Positions 6,813-14,435 of a stretch of DNA of 17,666 nt are shown one piece after another; position 1 is the first letter of the stretch, and the number at the start of each line of letters is the position of its first letter. The stretch comes from an uncultured Blautia sp. (GTDB taxonomy: Bacteria > Bacillota > Clostridia > Lachnospirales > Lachnospiraceae): the NCBI GenBank assembly GCA_946538475.1, contig CAMNGN010000023.1:1-17666 (forward strand), in the 5' to 3' direction. A program made the translations under genes and the position numbers. Below the pieces are notes generated by a model. That model was not told where the DNA came from. It did not search any database and saw only the letters and a list, made by a program, of their open reading frames with translations.

Positions 6813-7363
6813 AGACCGGAACTATGATCACCAATGCCGGGCATCATTTCAAAACCATCACCCGTCATAAAATGATGGTGATGTACTATTGTTTCCGTGT
6901 CGGACTCTACCGTCAGGGACTGCTGCACGACCTGTCAAAGTATTCCCCCACAGAGTTTCTGGTGGGGTGCAGATACTATCAGGGAACCAGGAGCCCCAAC
7001 AATGCCGAGAGAGAGGATACGGGGGTATCTATGGCCTGGCTTCATCATAAAGGCAGAAACAAACATCACTTTGAGTACTGGGTCGACTATTCCCTGGACA
7101 AAGAGCACGTGATCATGGGCGCCAAAATGCCCCGGAAGTATGTCGCCGAGATGGCCATGGACCGGATCAGTGCGAGCCGCAATTATATGGGGGACACTTA
7201 TACCGACCGTGCTCCGCTGGACTATTTTATGAGAAGCAAAGAAAAGCTCTGGTTTATCCATCCGCAGACCAAAAAAGAACTGGAAGGACTGCTGACGATA
7301 CTGAGCAGATACGGTGAAGAACGCATGCTTTGGTATGTAAAAAACCGCTACTTGAAAAAATAA
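6809..7363 (+). CDS. DUF5662 family protein, histidine-rich, function unknown
   Basis: Encodes 184 residues. The ATG at 6809 overlaps the preceding TGA as ATGA and follows GGGAGG (6796-6801), so translation is coupled to the GH13-like gene. An open frame beginning at 6677 merely runs back into that gene. I recognise the DUF5662 pattern: GLYRQGLLHDLSKYSPTEF with H40-D41, the RSPNNAERE segment (61-69 region), WLHHKGRNKHHFEYW with H79, H80, H86 and H87, and a later MDRISASRNY. The conserved His-Asp pair and further histidines recall metal-dependent HD-type phosphohydrolases, but that is inference and no activity is established to my knowledge. No membrane segment or signal peptide is visible. 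The protein is likely cytoplasmic. Confidence 0.85.
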   Translation: MKTGTMITNAGHHFKTITRHKMMVMYYCFRVGLYRQGLLHDLSKYSPTEFLVGCRYYQGTRSPNNAEREDTGVSMAWLHHKGRNKHHFEYWVDYSLDKEHVIMGAKMPRKYVAEMAMDRISASRNYMGDTYTDRAPLDYFMRSKEKLWFIHPQTKKELEGLLTILSRYGEERMLWYVKNRYLKK

Positions 7364-7479
7364 TGTTGCAAGGTATGGCGTTGATGTGGTAAAGTGTAAA
7401 AGGATTCTCGTTTTCGGTTGACTTCGGACACTTGTGTCTCATTGATCGAAACCGATATTATTTAAAAGGAGGAGTCACT
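7364..7479 (+). promoter_or_regulatory. Intergenic region upstream of putP: ambiguous promoter, possible operator palindrome
   Basis: No clear terminator follows the DUF5662 gene. Two weak promoter readings exist: TTGCAA (7366-7371) with TAAAGT (7390-7395) at 18 bases, and TTGACT (7418-7423) with ATTGAT (7441-7446) at 17 bases. A 12-bp palindrome GACACTTGTGTC (7427-7438) sits between the two boxes of the second and could be an operator. The strong AAAGGAGG (7465-7472) at the right end is the putP ribosome site. Confidence 0.35.
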
Positions 7480-9024
7480 TTGAACACTACAAACATCATC
7501 ATTCTTGTCGCCTTTGCCATTTACCTGGCGCTGATGGTCGTCATCGGAGCCATCTATATGCGGCAGACATCCAACTCCGAAGACTATTTCCTGGGAGGAC
7601 GCGGGCTTAACGGCTGGGTCGCGGCTTTGTCCGCACAGGCTTCGGACATGAGCGGCTGGCTGCTTATGGGCCTTCCGGGCGCGGTTTACTCTTTCGGCAC
7701 CGGCCAGATCTGGATCGCAGTCGGTCTGTTTATCGGAACCGTACTCAACTGGATCTTTATTTCGGGCCGTCTTCGCAAGTACACCATTGCCGCGAATAAT
7801 TCTCTGACACTGCCGGAATATTTCGGAAATCGTTTCCGTGATAAGAAGAAGATCCTGCTGCTGGTCAGCTCGATCATGATCGTTATCTTCTTCCTGGTAT
7901 ACACGGCTTCCGCGCTTGCAGCCGGCGGTAAACTGTTCAACACCGTTTTCGGTCTGGACTATCATCTGGCACTCACCATCGGCGCAGCCGTTATTCTTGC
8001 CTACACTTTGATGGGCGGCTTTATGGCGGTCTGCACCACCGACTTTATCCAGGGAACACTGATGCTGATCGGACTTCTGGTCGTTCCGATCGTTGCTTAC
8101 ATGATGCTTCCGGGAGGAGCAGGCATATCCGAACTGCTGAATGAGTCCGGAGCTGCCGGCGGAGCGGCTTCGTTCCTCAATCCTCTCGAGGATGGCGGAA
8201 ACAAACTGTCCTTTATCTCGATCCTCTCACAGCTTGCCTGGGGCTTCGGATACTGCGGCATGCCGCACATCCTGGTCCGTTTCATGGCTATCCGCGATGA
8301 TAAAGAACTGAAAAAATCCCGCTGGATCGCCATCATCTGGGATATCCTGTCACTCGGAGCAGCCTGCTTCATCGGTGTGATCGGCAGATGCTTCCTTCTC
8401 CCCACCATTCTTGGTGAGACAGAAGGCGCGGCATCTTCCGAGAGTGTTTTCATCGAGATGATCAAAAGACTGTTCACCGAGAACCTTGCGCTTCCGTTCA
8501 TCGGAGGAATTTTCCTCTGCGGTATCCTTGCGGCGATCATGTCCACAGCGGACTCCCAGCTGCTTGTCACGGCATCGGCGGTTTCGGAAGACCTTTATCA
8601 TCAGTTTGTCGATAAAAAGGCTGATTCGAAGAAAGTTCTTGCAGTCAGCCGTATCACCGTTCTGGCTGTCGCACTGCTTGCCTTTATTATTGCATGGGAT
8701 CCCGACAGCAGCATCATGGGACTTGTGTCCAACGCGTGGGCAGGCCTGGGCTCTTCGTTCGGCCCGATCGTCCTGATGTCCCTGTTCTGGAGAAGGACCA
8801 ATCTTCCGGGAGCTATCGCCGGAATCATCTCGGGCGGCGGTATGGTCATTCTGTGGGATTATATTCCGCTCATCGGCGGACAGACACTCGGTGCGGCTAC
8901 AGGAATCTATTCCCTTCTTGTCGGATTCCTGTTCAGTATCGTTGTGATCGTTATTGTAAGCCTTTGCACAAAAGAGCCTTCCAAAGAGATCACAGCGGAA
9001 TTCGACCGTGTTTCCCGTATGTAA
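7480..9024 (+). CDS. putP: Sodium/proline symporter of the SSS family
   Basis: Encodes 514 residues starting at a TTG codon. That start was chosen because AAAGGAGG ends 7 bases upstream and the first transmembrane helix begins at once (about residues 5-27). A longer frame from 7432 adds unrelated polar residues before the ribosome site. The protein is a multi-spanning membrane transporter of the sodium:solute symporter family, which usually has about 13 helices. The PutP hallmark AQASDMSGWLLMGLPGA is present with D56, S58 and G59, matching the sodium- and proline-site residues D55, S57 and G58 of E. coli PutP. STADSQLLV in the later half matches the second sodium-site region. Substrate assignment to proline rests on this similarity. 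No proline dehydrogenase gene is nearby. Confidence 0.92.
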   Translation: MNTTNIIILVAFAIYLALMVVIGAIYMRQTSNSEDYFLGGRGLNGWVAALSAQASDMSGWLLMGLPGAVYSFGTGQIWIAVGLFIGTVLNWIFISGRLRKYTIAANNSLTLPEYFGNRFRDKKKILLLVSSIMIVIFFLVYTASALAAGGKLFNTVFGLDYHLALTIGAAVILAYTLMGGFMAVCTTDFIQGTLMLIGLLVVPIVAYMMLPGGAGISELLNESGAAGGAASFLNPLEDGGNKLSFISILSQLAWGFGYCGMPHILVRFMAIRDDKELKKSRWIAIIWDILSLGAACFIGVIGRCFLLPTILGETEGAASSESVFIEMIKRLFTENLALPFIGGIFLCGILAAIMSTADSQLLVTASAVSEDLYHQFVDKKADSKKVLAVSRITVLAVALLAFIIAWDPDSSIMGLVSNAWAGLGSSFGPIVLMSLFWRRTNLPGAIAGIISGGGMVILWDYIPLIGGQTLGAATGIYSLLVGFLFSIVVIVIVSLCTKEPSKEITAEFDRVSRM

Positions 9025-9039
9025 TCTGTAACGATTGCT

Positions 9040-9068
9040 TTGACCGGGTAGTGAATATGTGTTATGAT
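9040..9068 (+). promoter_or_regulatory. Promoter-like sequence overlapping the putP terminator
   Basis: TTGACC (9040-9045) is exactly 17 bases before TATGAT (9063-9068). Predicted initiation near 9075 would fall inside the left arm of the terminator hairpin at 9071-9097. It is the best promoter candidate for the downstream 9151-14370 gene run, but transcripts from it would begin with most of a terminator hairpin. Confidence 0.45.
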
Positions 9069-9070
9069 AA

Positions 9071-9103
9071 GATCGGTGTGGCAGTGCCGCACCGGTCTTT
9101 TTT
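9071..9103 (+). terminator. Intrinsic terminator of putP
   Basis: An 11-bp stem (9071-9081 with 9087-9097, including two G-U pairs on the + strand) and a 5-base loop are followed immediately by six T residues (9098-9103). It lies 47 nt after the putP stop. The two G-U pairs fit a + strand transcript. Confidence 0.85.
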
Positions 9104-9150
9104 CGTATTTTTCAAAAAATCTAAAGTGATGATGTATCGGGAGGACATAT

Positions 9151-9747
9151 ATGGATACACCGACAATCGCAGCATATTATAAAGAACAGGACCCGATGAG
9201 AAGAAAGAAACTGCTCGCCAAATCGATCGCGGCAGAGGAGGATCCGGAGGGCAACGCGATCCGTGAGAAGATCTGGAACATTCGATATGCGGAAAAAAAT
9301 CCTGTCGATTCGAAGACCCGGGCTGACGGCTTTCTTGCTCTTTGGATGGTCATGGAATTCAACCGGAATGCCGGAGGAAAAATGTTCGGGAAGGGCCGTG
9401 CAAAAAAAGAGATCCTGAAGGAACTGGAAAAGTACAGGTTCGCGGAATTTTTAAACGGCTCGGAGCTGGAAAAAAATCTGATCTATCGCGAATGCCATCA
9501 TATGGTCAAAACATATATCGATCTTTGCGAGACGGACAAATCCTACGGCTCCACCCTGTTCGGCATTTTCAGCATGAAGGATACCGATCTGAAAGCGAAG
9601 ATGAAAAACGATCTGTATGAGACCGGAATACAGCTGGCGGCAGATCTGGGGATGGAAGCGGAGATGGCCCCCATTGTCAAGGCGGCAAAAGAGGTGCTCG
9701 ACTATAAGTTCCCGTCTGACGACCTGCCGGATATCGATGAAGAATAA
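9151..9747 (+). CDS. DUF6553-like protein of unknown function
   Basis: Encodes 198 residues after a GGGAGG ribosome site (9139-9144). It resembles a family I recall as DUF6553, known mainly from Lachnospiraceae. The family name is from memory and less certain than the other calls. Visible features are an alpha-helical, charged sequence with no membrane segments, a conserved-looking ADGFLALWMVMEFNRNA block (58-74), YRECHHMVKTYIDLCE (112-127), and an acidic C-terminus. No catalytic motif is recognisable. It is the first gene of a tight run with the M16C peptidase, era and recO (20 nt to the next gene). That suggests co-expression but does not reveal its role. Confidence 0.8.
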   Translation: MDTPTIAAYYKEQDPMRRKKLLAKSIAAEEDPEGNAIREKIWNIRYAEKNPVDSKTRADGFLALWMVMEFNRNAGGKMFGKGRAKKEILKELEKYRFAEFLNGSELEKNLIYRECHHMVKTYIDLCETDKSYGSTLFGIFSMKDTDLKAKMKNDLYETGIQLAADLGMEAEMAPIVKAAKEVLDYKFPSDDLPDIDEE

Positions 9748-9767
9748 TGGTTGCTAAGGAGAAGTGA

Positions 9768-12689
9768 ATGGACAAGGACAGACTGACTGCATATGAGATA
9801 GTAGAAGAAGAACTCCTTCCCGACATTGCGTCAAAAGGGACGATCCTCCGTCATAAAAAGACCGGAGCCCGGGTGATGCTGATCGAGAATGAGGACAATA
9901 ACAAGGTGTTTAACATTGCCTTCAGGACGCCGCCGAAGGACAGCACCGGAGTGGCACATATTCTGGAGCACAGCGTGCTCTGCGGTTCGCGCGATTTTCC
10001 GCTTAAGGATCCTTTTGTGGAGCTGGTCAAAGGGTCGCTCAATACCTTCCTCAACGCGATGACTTATCCTGACAAAACGTGCTACCCGGTCGCCAGCTGC
10101 AATGACCGTGATTTTCAGAATCTGATGCATGTATATCTGGACGCGGTCTTCTACCCGAATATCTATCAGAAAAGCGAGATCTTCAGGCAGGAAGGCTGGC
10201 ATTATCATCTGGAATCACCGGAAGGACCGCTCACTGTAAACGGTGTTGTTTACAATGAGATGAAGGGAGCCTTCTCCGCGCCTGACGATGTGCTTGAGCG
10301 TGAGATCATGAACTCTCTGTTCCCGGATAATTCCTACGGCGTGGAGAGCGGCGGCGATCCCGATCATATTCCGGAGCTTACATACGAGCAGTTCCTCGAT
10401 TTCCACAGGACATACTACCATCCGGCAAACAGCTTCATCTATCTGTACGGAAATATGGACATGAATGAGAAGCTGGATTTTATCGACAAGGAATATCTGT
10501 CGCATTTCGATGCGCTTGATGTCGATTCGGCTATCCGCATGCAGAGCTCTTTTTCAGCCATGAAGGATGTTTCGATGAAATACCCGGTATCGGAAGATGA
10601 GGGCGAAGAAGATAACACATACCTTTCGTACAATGCGGTAGTGGGCGATGCCTCCGACGAGGTTCTTTGTGTAGGCATGGATATCCTCGATTATGCGCTG
10701 CTGGGCGTTCCCGGAGCTCCGCTCAAAAAAGCCCTTCTGGATGCGGGTATCGGCGAGGATGTCTACGGTTCTTATAATGACGGCATTCTTCAGCCCTACT
10801 TTACAGTTGTGGCTAAAGGAACCAATGTGGACCGCAAAGATGAGTTCCTTTCGATCATCCGCGGCACTCTCTCAAAAATTGCAGAGGAGGGCATTGACAA
10901 AAAAGCTGTAGAGGCCGGCATAAATTCAATGGAATTCAGGTACAGGGAAGCGGATTATGCCACCTATCCGAAAGGACTTATGTACTCGCTGGACATTCTG
11001 GGAAACTGGCTTTACAGTGACGAAAAGCCATTTTCGCAGGTACAGCAGCTGGCAGTGTTCGACCGCTTGAGAAAAGCAGCGGACGAGGGATATTTCGAAA
11101 AACTGATCAAAACTTATCTGCTCGACAATCCGCATGCAAGCGTGCTGACTCTGATACCGTCTGCAGGACTTGCCTCCGAAAAAGAACAGTCTCTTGCCGC
11201 AGCGATGCAGGAGAAACTGGAGTCTCTTTCTGAAGAAGAAAAGGCCGCGCTCTGTGAGGCCACGAAAGGCCTTCTGGAATACCAGGAGTCGGAGGAAGAT
11301 CCCGAAGCACTGAACTGTATTCCGATGCTTGCGCGTACCGACATCAGGAAAGAGATACAGAAGCTGAGCAACAAGGAGCTTTATATTGATGATACATTGT
11401 TCCTGCACCATGATGTCCGCACAAACGGAATCGGCTATCTTGACCTGATGTTCGAAGTGAAGGAGAGAGATGAAGAAACCATCCATCTGCTCGGCCTTCT
11501 GAAATCCATGTTGATTTCCGTGGATACAGCGCACTACAGCTACAGCGATCTCTGCAACGAGATCAATGCCGGTTCGGGCGGAATGTCCTGCGGCGTGGAA
11601 TTGTTTGAAAACACAGGAAAGGGAGAATTCAGAGTCTGCTTTTCTGTGCGCGCCAAGGCACTGTATACGCAGATGGAATTCCTGTTCGGCATGATCCGCG
11701 AAGTTCTTGAGACTTCAAAGCTCGATGATCTGAAACGGATCAAAGAGATCGTAGCCGAGACGAAATCCCGCGCACAGGCTTCGCTCGCATCGGGCGGTCA
11801 TGGTACGGCGGTACTCCGGGCATTCTCCTACATCTCCGAAGAATCAATGTTCCAGGACGAACTCAGCGGTATAGGATATTATCGCTTCATCGAAGATCTG
11901 GACCGAAACTTTGATGAAAAAGCTCCGGAGCTGATCCGAAAGATCAAGGCCCTTCCGGCACGTATACTGCGGCCCGAGAACTTTACAGTCAGCTATACGG
12001 GTGAGGAGGAATCGGTCGCCAAAGTGATGGAACTTTGCCGGGAGGTAAAAGAGCATCTCATCACGGAACCGGTCTCCTACAGCACCGAAAAACTTGTACC
12101 GCGCAAGCAGAACGAGGGCTTTACCACAGCGGGACAGGTGCAGTATGTGGCGCAGGCAGGTACCTTCGGCGGCAAGGGCTTTGCCTTTACCGGCGCTCTT
12201 TCTATCTTAAAAGTGATCCTCAGCTACGACTATCTGTGGATGAACCTGCGTGTCAAGGGCGGAGCCTACGGCTGTATGACAGGCTTCAGACGCAACGGCC
12301 AGAGCTATTTTGTCTCTTACCGCGACCCGCATTTCAGAAGGACCCTTGATGTGTACAGCGGGCTTCCGGAATATATCTCTTCCTTCGAAGCTGATGAGCG
12401 CGAGATGACCAAATATATCATCGGCGCGATCAGCAGCAAGGATGTGCCCAGAACACCGCAGATGCAGGGAAGCATCTCCAAAACGGCATATTTTGACGGT
12501 GTGACAGAGGAAATGCTGCAGAAAGAAAGAGATGAGATCCTGAACGCAGGCCCCGAGGATATCAGAGCCCTGGCTCCGATGATCGAGGCGGTGCTGGAGG
12601 ATCGCGAGATCTGCGTGGTCGGTTCCGAGAGCATGCTGAAGAAGGACGGAGATCTTCTCATGGAGATCAAACCGCTGGTAACCGCATAA
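9768..12689 (+). CDS. M16C (PreP/Cym1-like) zinc metallopeptidase
   Basis: Encodes 973 residues, typical of the single-chain M16C subfamily in which two peptidase halves form a closed chamber that degrades short unstructured peptides. The inverted zinc motif HILEH gives ligands H64 and H68 and catalytic E67. The distal zinc ligand is E164 in NEMKGAFS. In the C-terminal half the R828 and Y834 pair in RVKGGAYG matches the substrate-binding Arg/Tyr of M16 enzymes. All key residues are present, so it should be active. There is no signal peptide or membrane helix, so a cytoplasmic role in peptide clearance is most likely. Eukaryotic relatives clear mitochondrial presequences. An AAGGAGA site precedes the ATG. 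The gene ends 10 nt before era. Confidence 0.93.
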   Translation: MDKDRLTAYEIVEEELLPDIASKGTILRHKKTGARVMLIENEDNNKVFNIAFRTPPKDSTGVAHILEHSVLCGSRDFPLKDPFVELVKGSLNTFLNAMTYPDKTCYPVASCNDRDFQNLMHVYLDAVFYPNIYQKSEIFRQEGWHYHLESPEGPLTVNGVVYNEMKGAFSAPDDVLEREIMNSLFPDNSYGVESGGDPDHIPELTYEQFLDFHRTYYHPANSFIYLYGNMDMNEKLDFIDKEYLSHFDALDVDSAIRMQSSFSAMKDVSMKYPVSEDEGEEDNTYLSYNAVVGDASDEVLCVGMDILDYALLGVPGAPLKKALLDAGIGEDVYGSYNDGILQPYFTVVAKGTNVDRKDEFLSIIRGTLSKIAEEGIDKKAVEAGINSMEFRYREADYATYPKGLMYSLDILGNWLYSDEKPFSQVQQLAVFDRLRKAADEGYFEKLIKTYLLDNPHASVLTLIPSAGLASEKEQSLAAAMQEKLESLSEEEKAALCEATKGLLEYQESEEDPEALNCIPMLARTDIRKEIQKLSNKELYIDDTLFLHHDVRTNGIGYLDLMFEVKERDEETIHLLGLLKSMLISVDTAHYSYSDLCNEINAGSGGMSCGVELFENTGKGEFRVCFSVRAKALYTQMEFLFGMIREVLETSKLDDLKRIKEIVAETKSRAQASLASGGHGTAVLRAFSYISEESMFQDELSGIGYYRFIEDLDRNFDEKAPELIRKIKALPARILRPENFTVSYTGEEESVAKVMELCREVKEHLITEPVSYSTEKLVPRKQNEGFTTAGQVQYVAQAGTFGGKGFAFTGALSILKVILSYDYLWMNLRVKGGAYGCMTGFRRNGQSYFVSYRDPHFRRTLDVYSGLPEYISSFEADEREMTKYIIGAISSKDVPRTPQMQGSISKTAYFDGVTEEMLQKERDEILNAGPEDIRALAPMIEAVLEDREICVVGSESMLKKDGDLLMEIKPLVTA

Positions 12690-12699
12690 AGGAGTGTAA

Positions 12700-13608
12700 A
12701 TGGAAGCACAGAAAAAATCGGGTTTTGTGGCGATCATCGGAAGACCGAATGTGGGCAAATCCACACTGATGAACCATCTGATCGGGCAGAAGATCGCGAT
12801 CACATCCAAAAAACCGCAGACAACGCGCAACCGCATTCAGACGGTATACACCGATGAACGCGGGCAGATCGTATTTTTGGACACGCCCGGCATTCATAAA
12901 GCAAAGAACAAACTGGGCGAATACATGGTACAGGTGGCGGAGCGCACGCTCCGTGAGGTGGATGCCATCATGTGGCTGGTGGAACCGACGACCTTTATCG
13001 GAGCCGGAGAGCAGCACATTGCCGAGCAGCTGCAGAAGACAGGCGTCCCTGTACTGCTGATCATCAATAAGATCGACACGGTGCAGAAGGACTCGCTTCT
13101 GCCCGCGATCGAAAAATACAGCAAGGTATGCGACTTTGCCGAGATCATCCCCTGTTCGGCGCTCCGGGGACAGAATACGGAGGACATCATTCCCGCATTG
13201 TTCAAGTATCTTCCCTACGGTCCGATGTTCTATGACGAGGACACGGTCACCGACCAGCCGATGAAACAGATCGCGGCGGAGATCATACGTGAAAAATCGC
13301 TGCATGCCCTTGACGACGAGATACCCCATGGGATCGCCGTCGCCATCGATTCCATGAAAGAACGGAACGGAAAGCGGCCCATGTACGACATCGACGCGAC
13401 GATCATCTGTGAGAAAGATTCCCACAAAGGCATAATCATCGGAAAAGGCGGGGCGATGCTCAAAAAGATCGGCAGCAATGCCAGATATGAGCTGGAGAAG
13501 ATGCTGGAAGCGCAGGTGAACCTGAAACTGTGGGTCAAGGTAAAGAAAGACTGGCGGGACAGCGACTTCCTGATCCGCAATTTCGGCTATGATAAAAAGG
13601 AAATTTAA
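12700..13608 (+). CDS. era: Ribosome-assembly GTPase Era
   Basis: Encodes 302 residues, the normal Era length. Era binds the 3' end of 16S rRNA and acts as a checkpoint in 30S subunit maturation. The GTPase motifs are clear: G1 GRPNVGKST (14-22), the G2 segment QTTRNR (40-45), G3 DTPG (61-64), G4 NKID (123-126), and G5 SAL further on. The C-terminal KH domain has the GKGG loop at 248-251. The start ATG follows AAGGAG that overlaps the stop of the M16C peptidase gene. Only three bases separate it from recO, the common era-recO pairing in Firmicutes. No residue is missing. Confidence 0.98.
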   Translation: MEAQKKSGFVAIIGRPNVGKSTLMNHLIGQKIAITSKKPQTTRNRIQTVYTDERGQIVFLDTPGIHKAKNKLGEYMVQVAERTLREVDAIMWLVEPTTFIGAGEQHIAEQLQKTGVPVLLIINKIDTVQKDSLLPAIEKYSKVCDFAEIIPCSALRGQNTEDIIPALFKYLPYGPMFYDEDTVTDQPMKQIAAEIIREKSLHALDDEIPHGIAVAIDSMKERNGKRPMYDIDATIICEKDSHKGIIIGKGGAMLKKIGSNARYELEKMLEAQVNLKLWVKVKKDWRDSDFLIRNFGYDKKEI

Positions 13609-13611
13609 GAG

Positions 13612-14370
13612 ATGAGCGATCTGATCACAGTGCAGGGAGTCGTGCTCTCTGCGGCGCCGGTCGGCGAGTACGACCGGCGGATCGTGCTTCTCACAAGAGA
13701 ACGGGGGAAGATTGCTGCTTTTGCAAAGGGGGCGAGAAGAGTGAACAGCCCCCTCATGGCAGCGGCTTCCCCGTTTGTTTTCGGCTCTTTTTCGCTCTAT
13801 GAGGGCAGAACCTCATATAATCTGAACCGCGCCGAGATCACACATCATTTCGTGGAACTCGCATCCAGGCAGCCCGGAGTTTATTACGGCTACTATTTCC
13901 TGGAGCTGGCGGACTATTTCGGGCGTGAAGGAAATGACGAAAAAGAGATGATGAACCTTCTCTATGTGGCGGTGCGCGCTCTTATGAACGAAAAAATCTC
14001 TCTGCGGCTGGTGCGGTGCATCTTTGAATTCCGCCTGATGGTCATACAAGGACTGATGCCGCAGATCTTTGAATGTGCAGAATGCGGAAAAGTTCCGGAA
14101 AAACAGGACAGGCTTTATTTTTCACTGTCAGCCCCGGGAGTCTTCTGCGGCGGCTGCGGACAGGCCCCGGTGGATGCGTTCCGGATCGGCTACTCCGCAC
14201 TGTATACCCTTCAGTATATCGCGACGGCCCCTCTTACCGGCCTCTTTGGCTTCACTGTGGAGGACAGCGTGCTGAGAGAACTGGAAAGGATCATATGCCG
14301 ATATACGGCCCTGAATATAGACAGGCCGATCAAAGCGCTTGAAATACTGAAGGTCATGGTTGAAAAATAG
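13612..14370 (+). CDS. recO: DNA repair protein RecO
   Basis: Encodes 252 residues, the usual size. RecO works with RecR to load RecA onto SSB-coated single-stranded DNA in the RecFOR recombinational repair pathway and also anneals DNA strands. The N-terminal OB-fold begins with the family-typical GVVLSAAPVGEYDRRIVLLTRE region and continues to GAR at about 40-43. A zinc site is formed by C155, C158, C179 and C182, present in many Firmicute RecO proteins. The start lies 3 bases after the era stop, with AAGGAAA inside the end of era as ribosome site, so the pair is co-transcribed. The promoter of glyS overlaps its last codons. Confidence 0.96.
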   Translation: MSDLITVQGVVLSAAPVGEYDRRIVLLTRERGKIAAFAKGARRVNSPLMAAASPFVFGSFSLYEGRTSYNLNRAEITHHFVELASRQPGVYYGYYFLELADYFGREGNDEKEMMNLLYVAVRALMNEKISLRLVRCIFEFRLMVIQGLMPQIFECAECGKVPEKQDRLYFSLSAPGVFCGGCGQAPVDAFRIGYSALYTLQYIATAPLTGLFGFTVEDSVLRELERIICRYTALNIDRPIKALEILKVMVEK

Positions 14371-14388
14371 ATTGCTTCTATGTATAAT
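14360..14388 (+). promoter_or_regulatory. Sigma-A promoter for glyS, overlapping the recO stop
   Basis: TTGAAA (14360-14365) and a perfect TATAAT (14383-14388) are separated by exactly 17 bases. Predicted initiation near 14395 leaves a leader of about 40 nt. That is too short for a T-box, so glyS is not under the tRNA-sensing control common for such genes in Firmicutes. Confidence 0.78.
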
Positions 14389-14435
14389 AGACGAATGGAA
14401 AAAATCGAACAGAAACGAGCAGGAGTGATTAAACT

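Noticed and set aside
14389..14435. T-box riboswitch upstream of glyS
   Set aside because: The leader from the predicted start is only about 40 nt and has no T-box or terminator hairpin.
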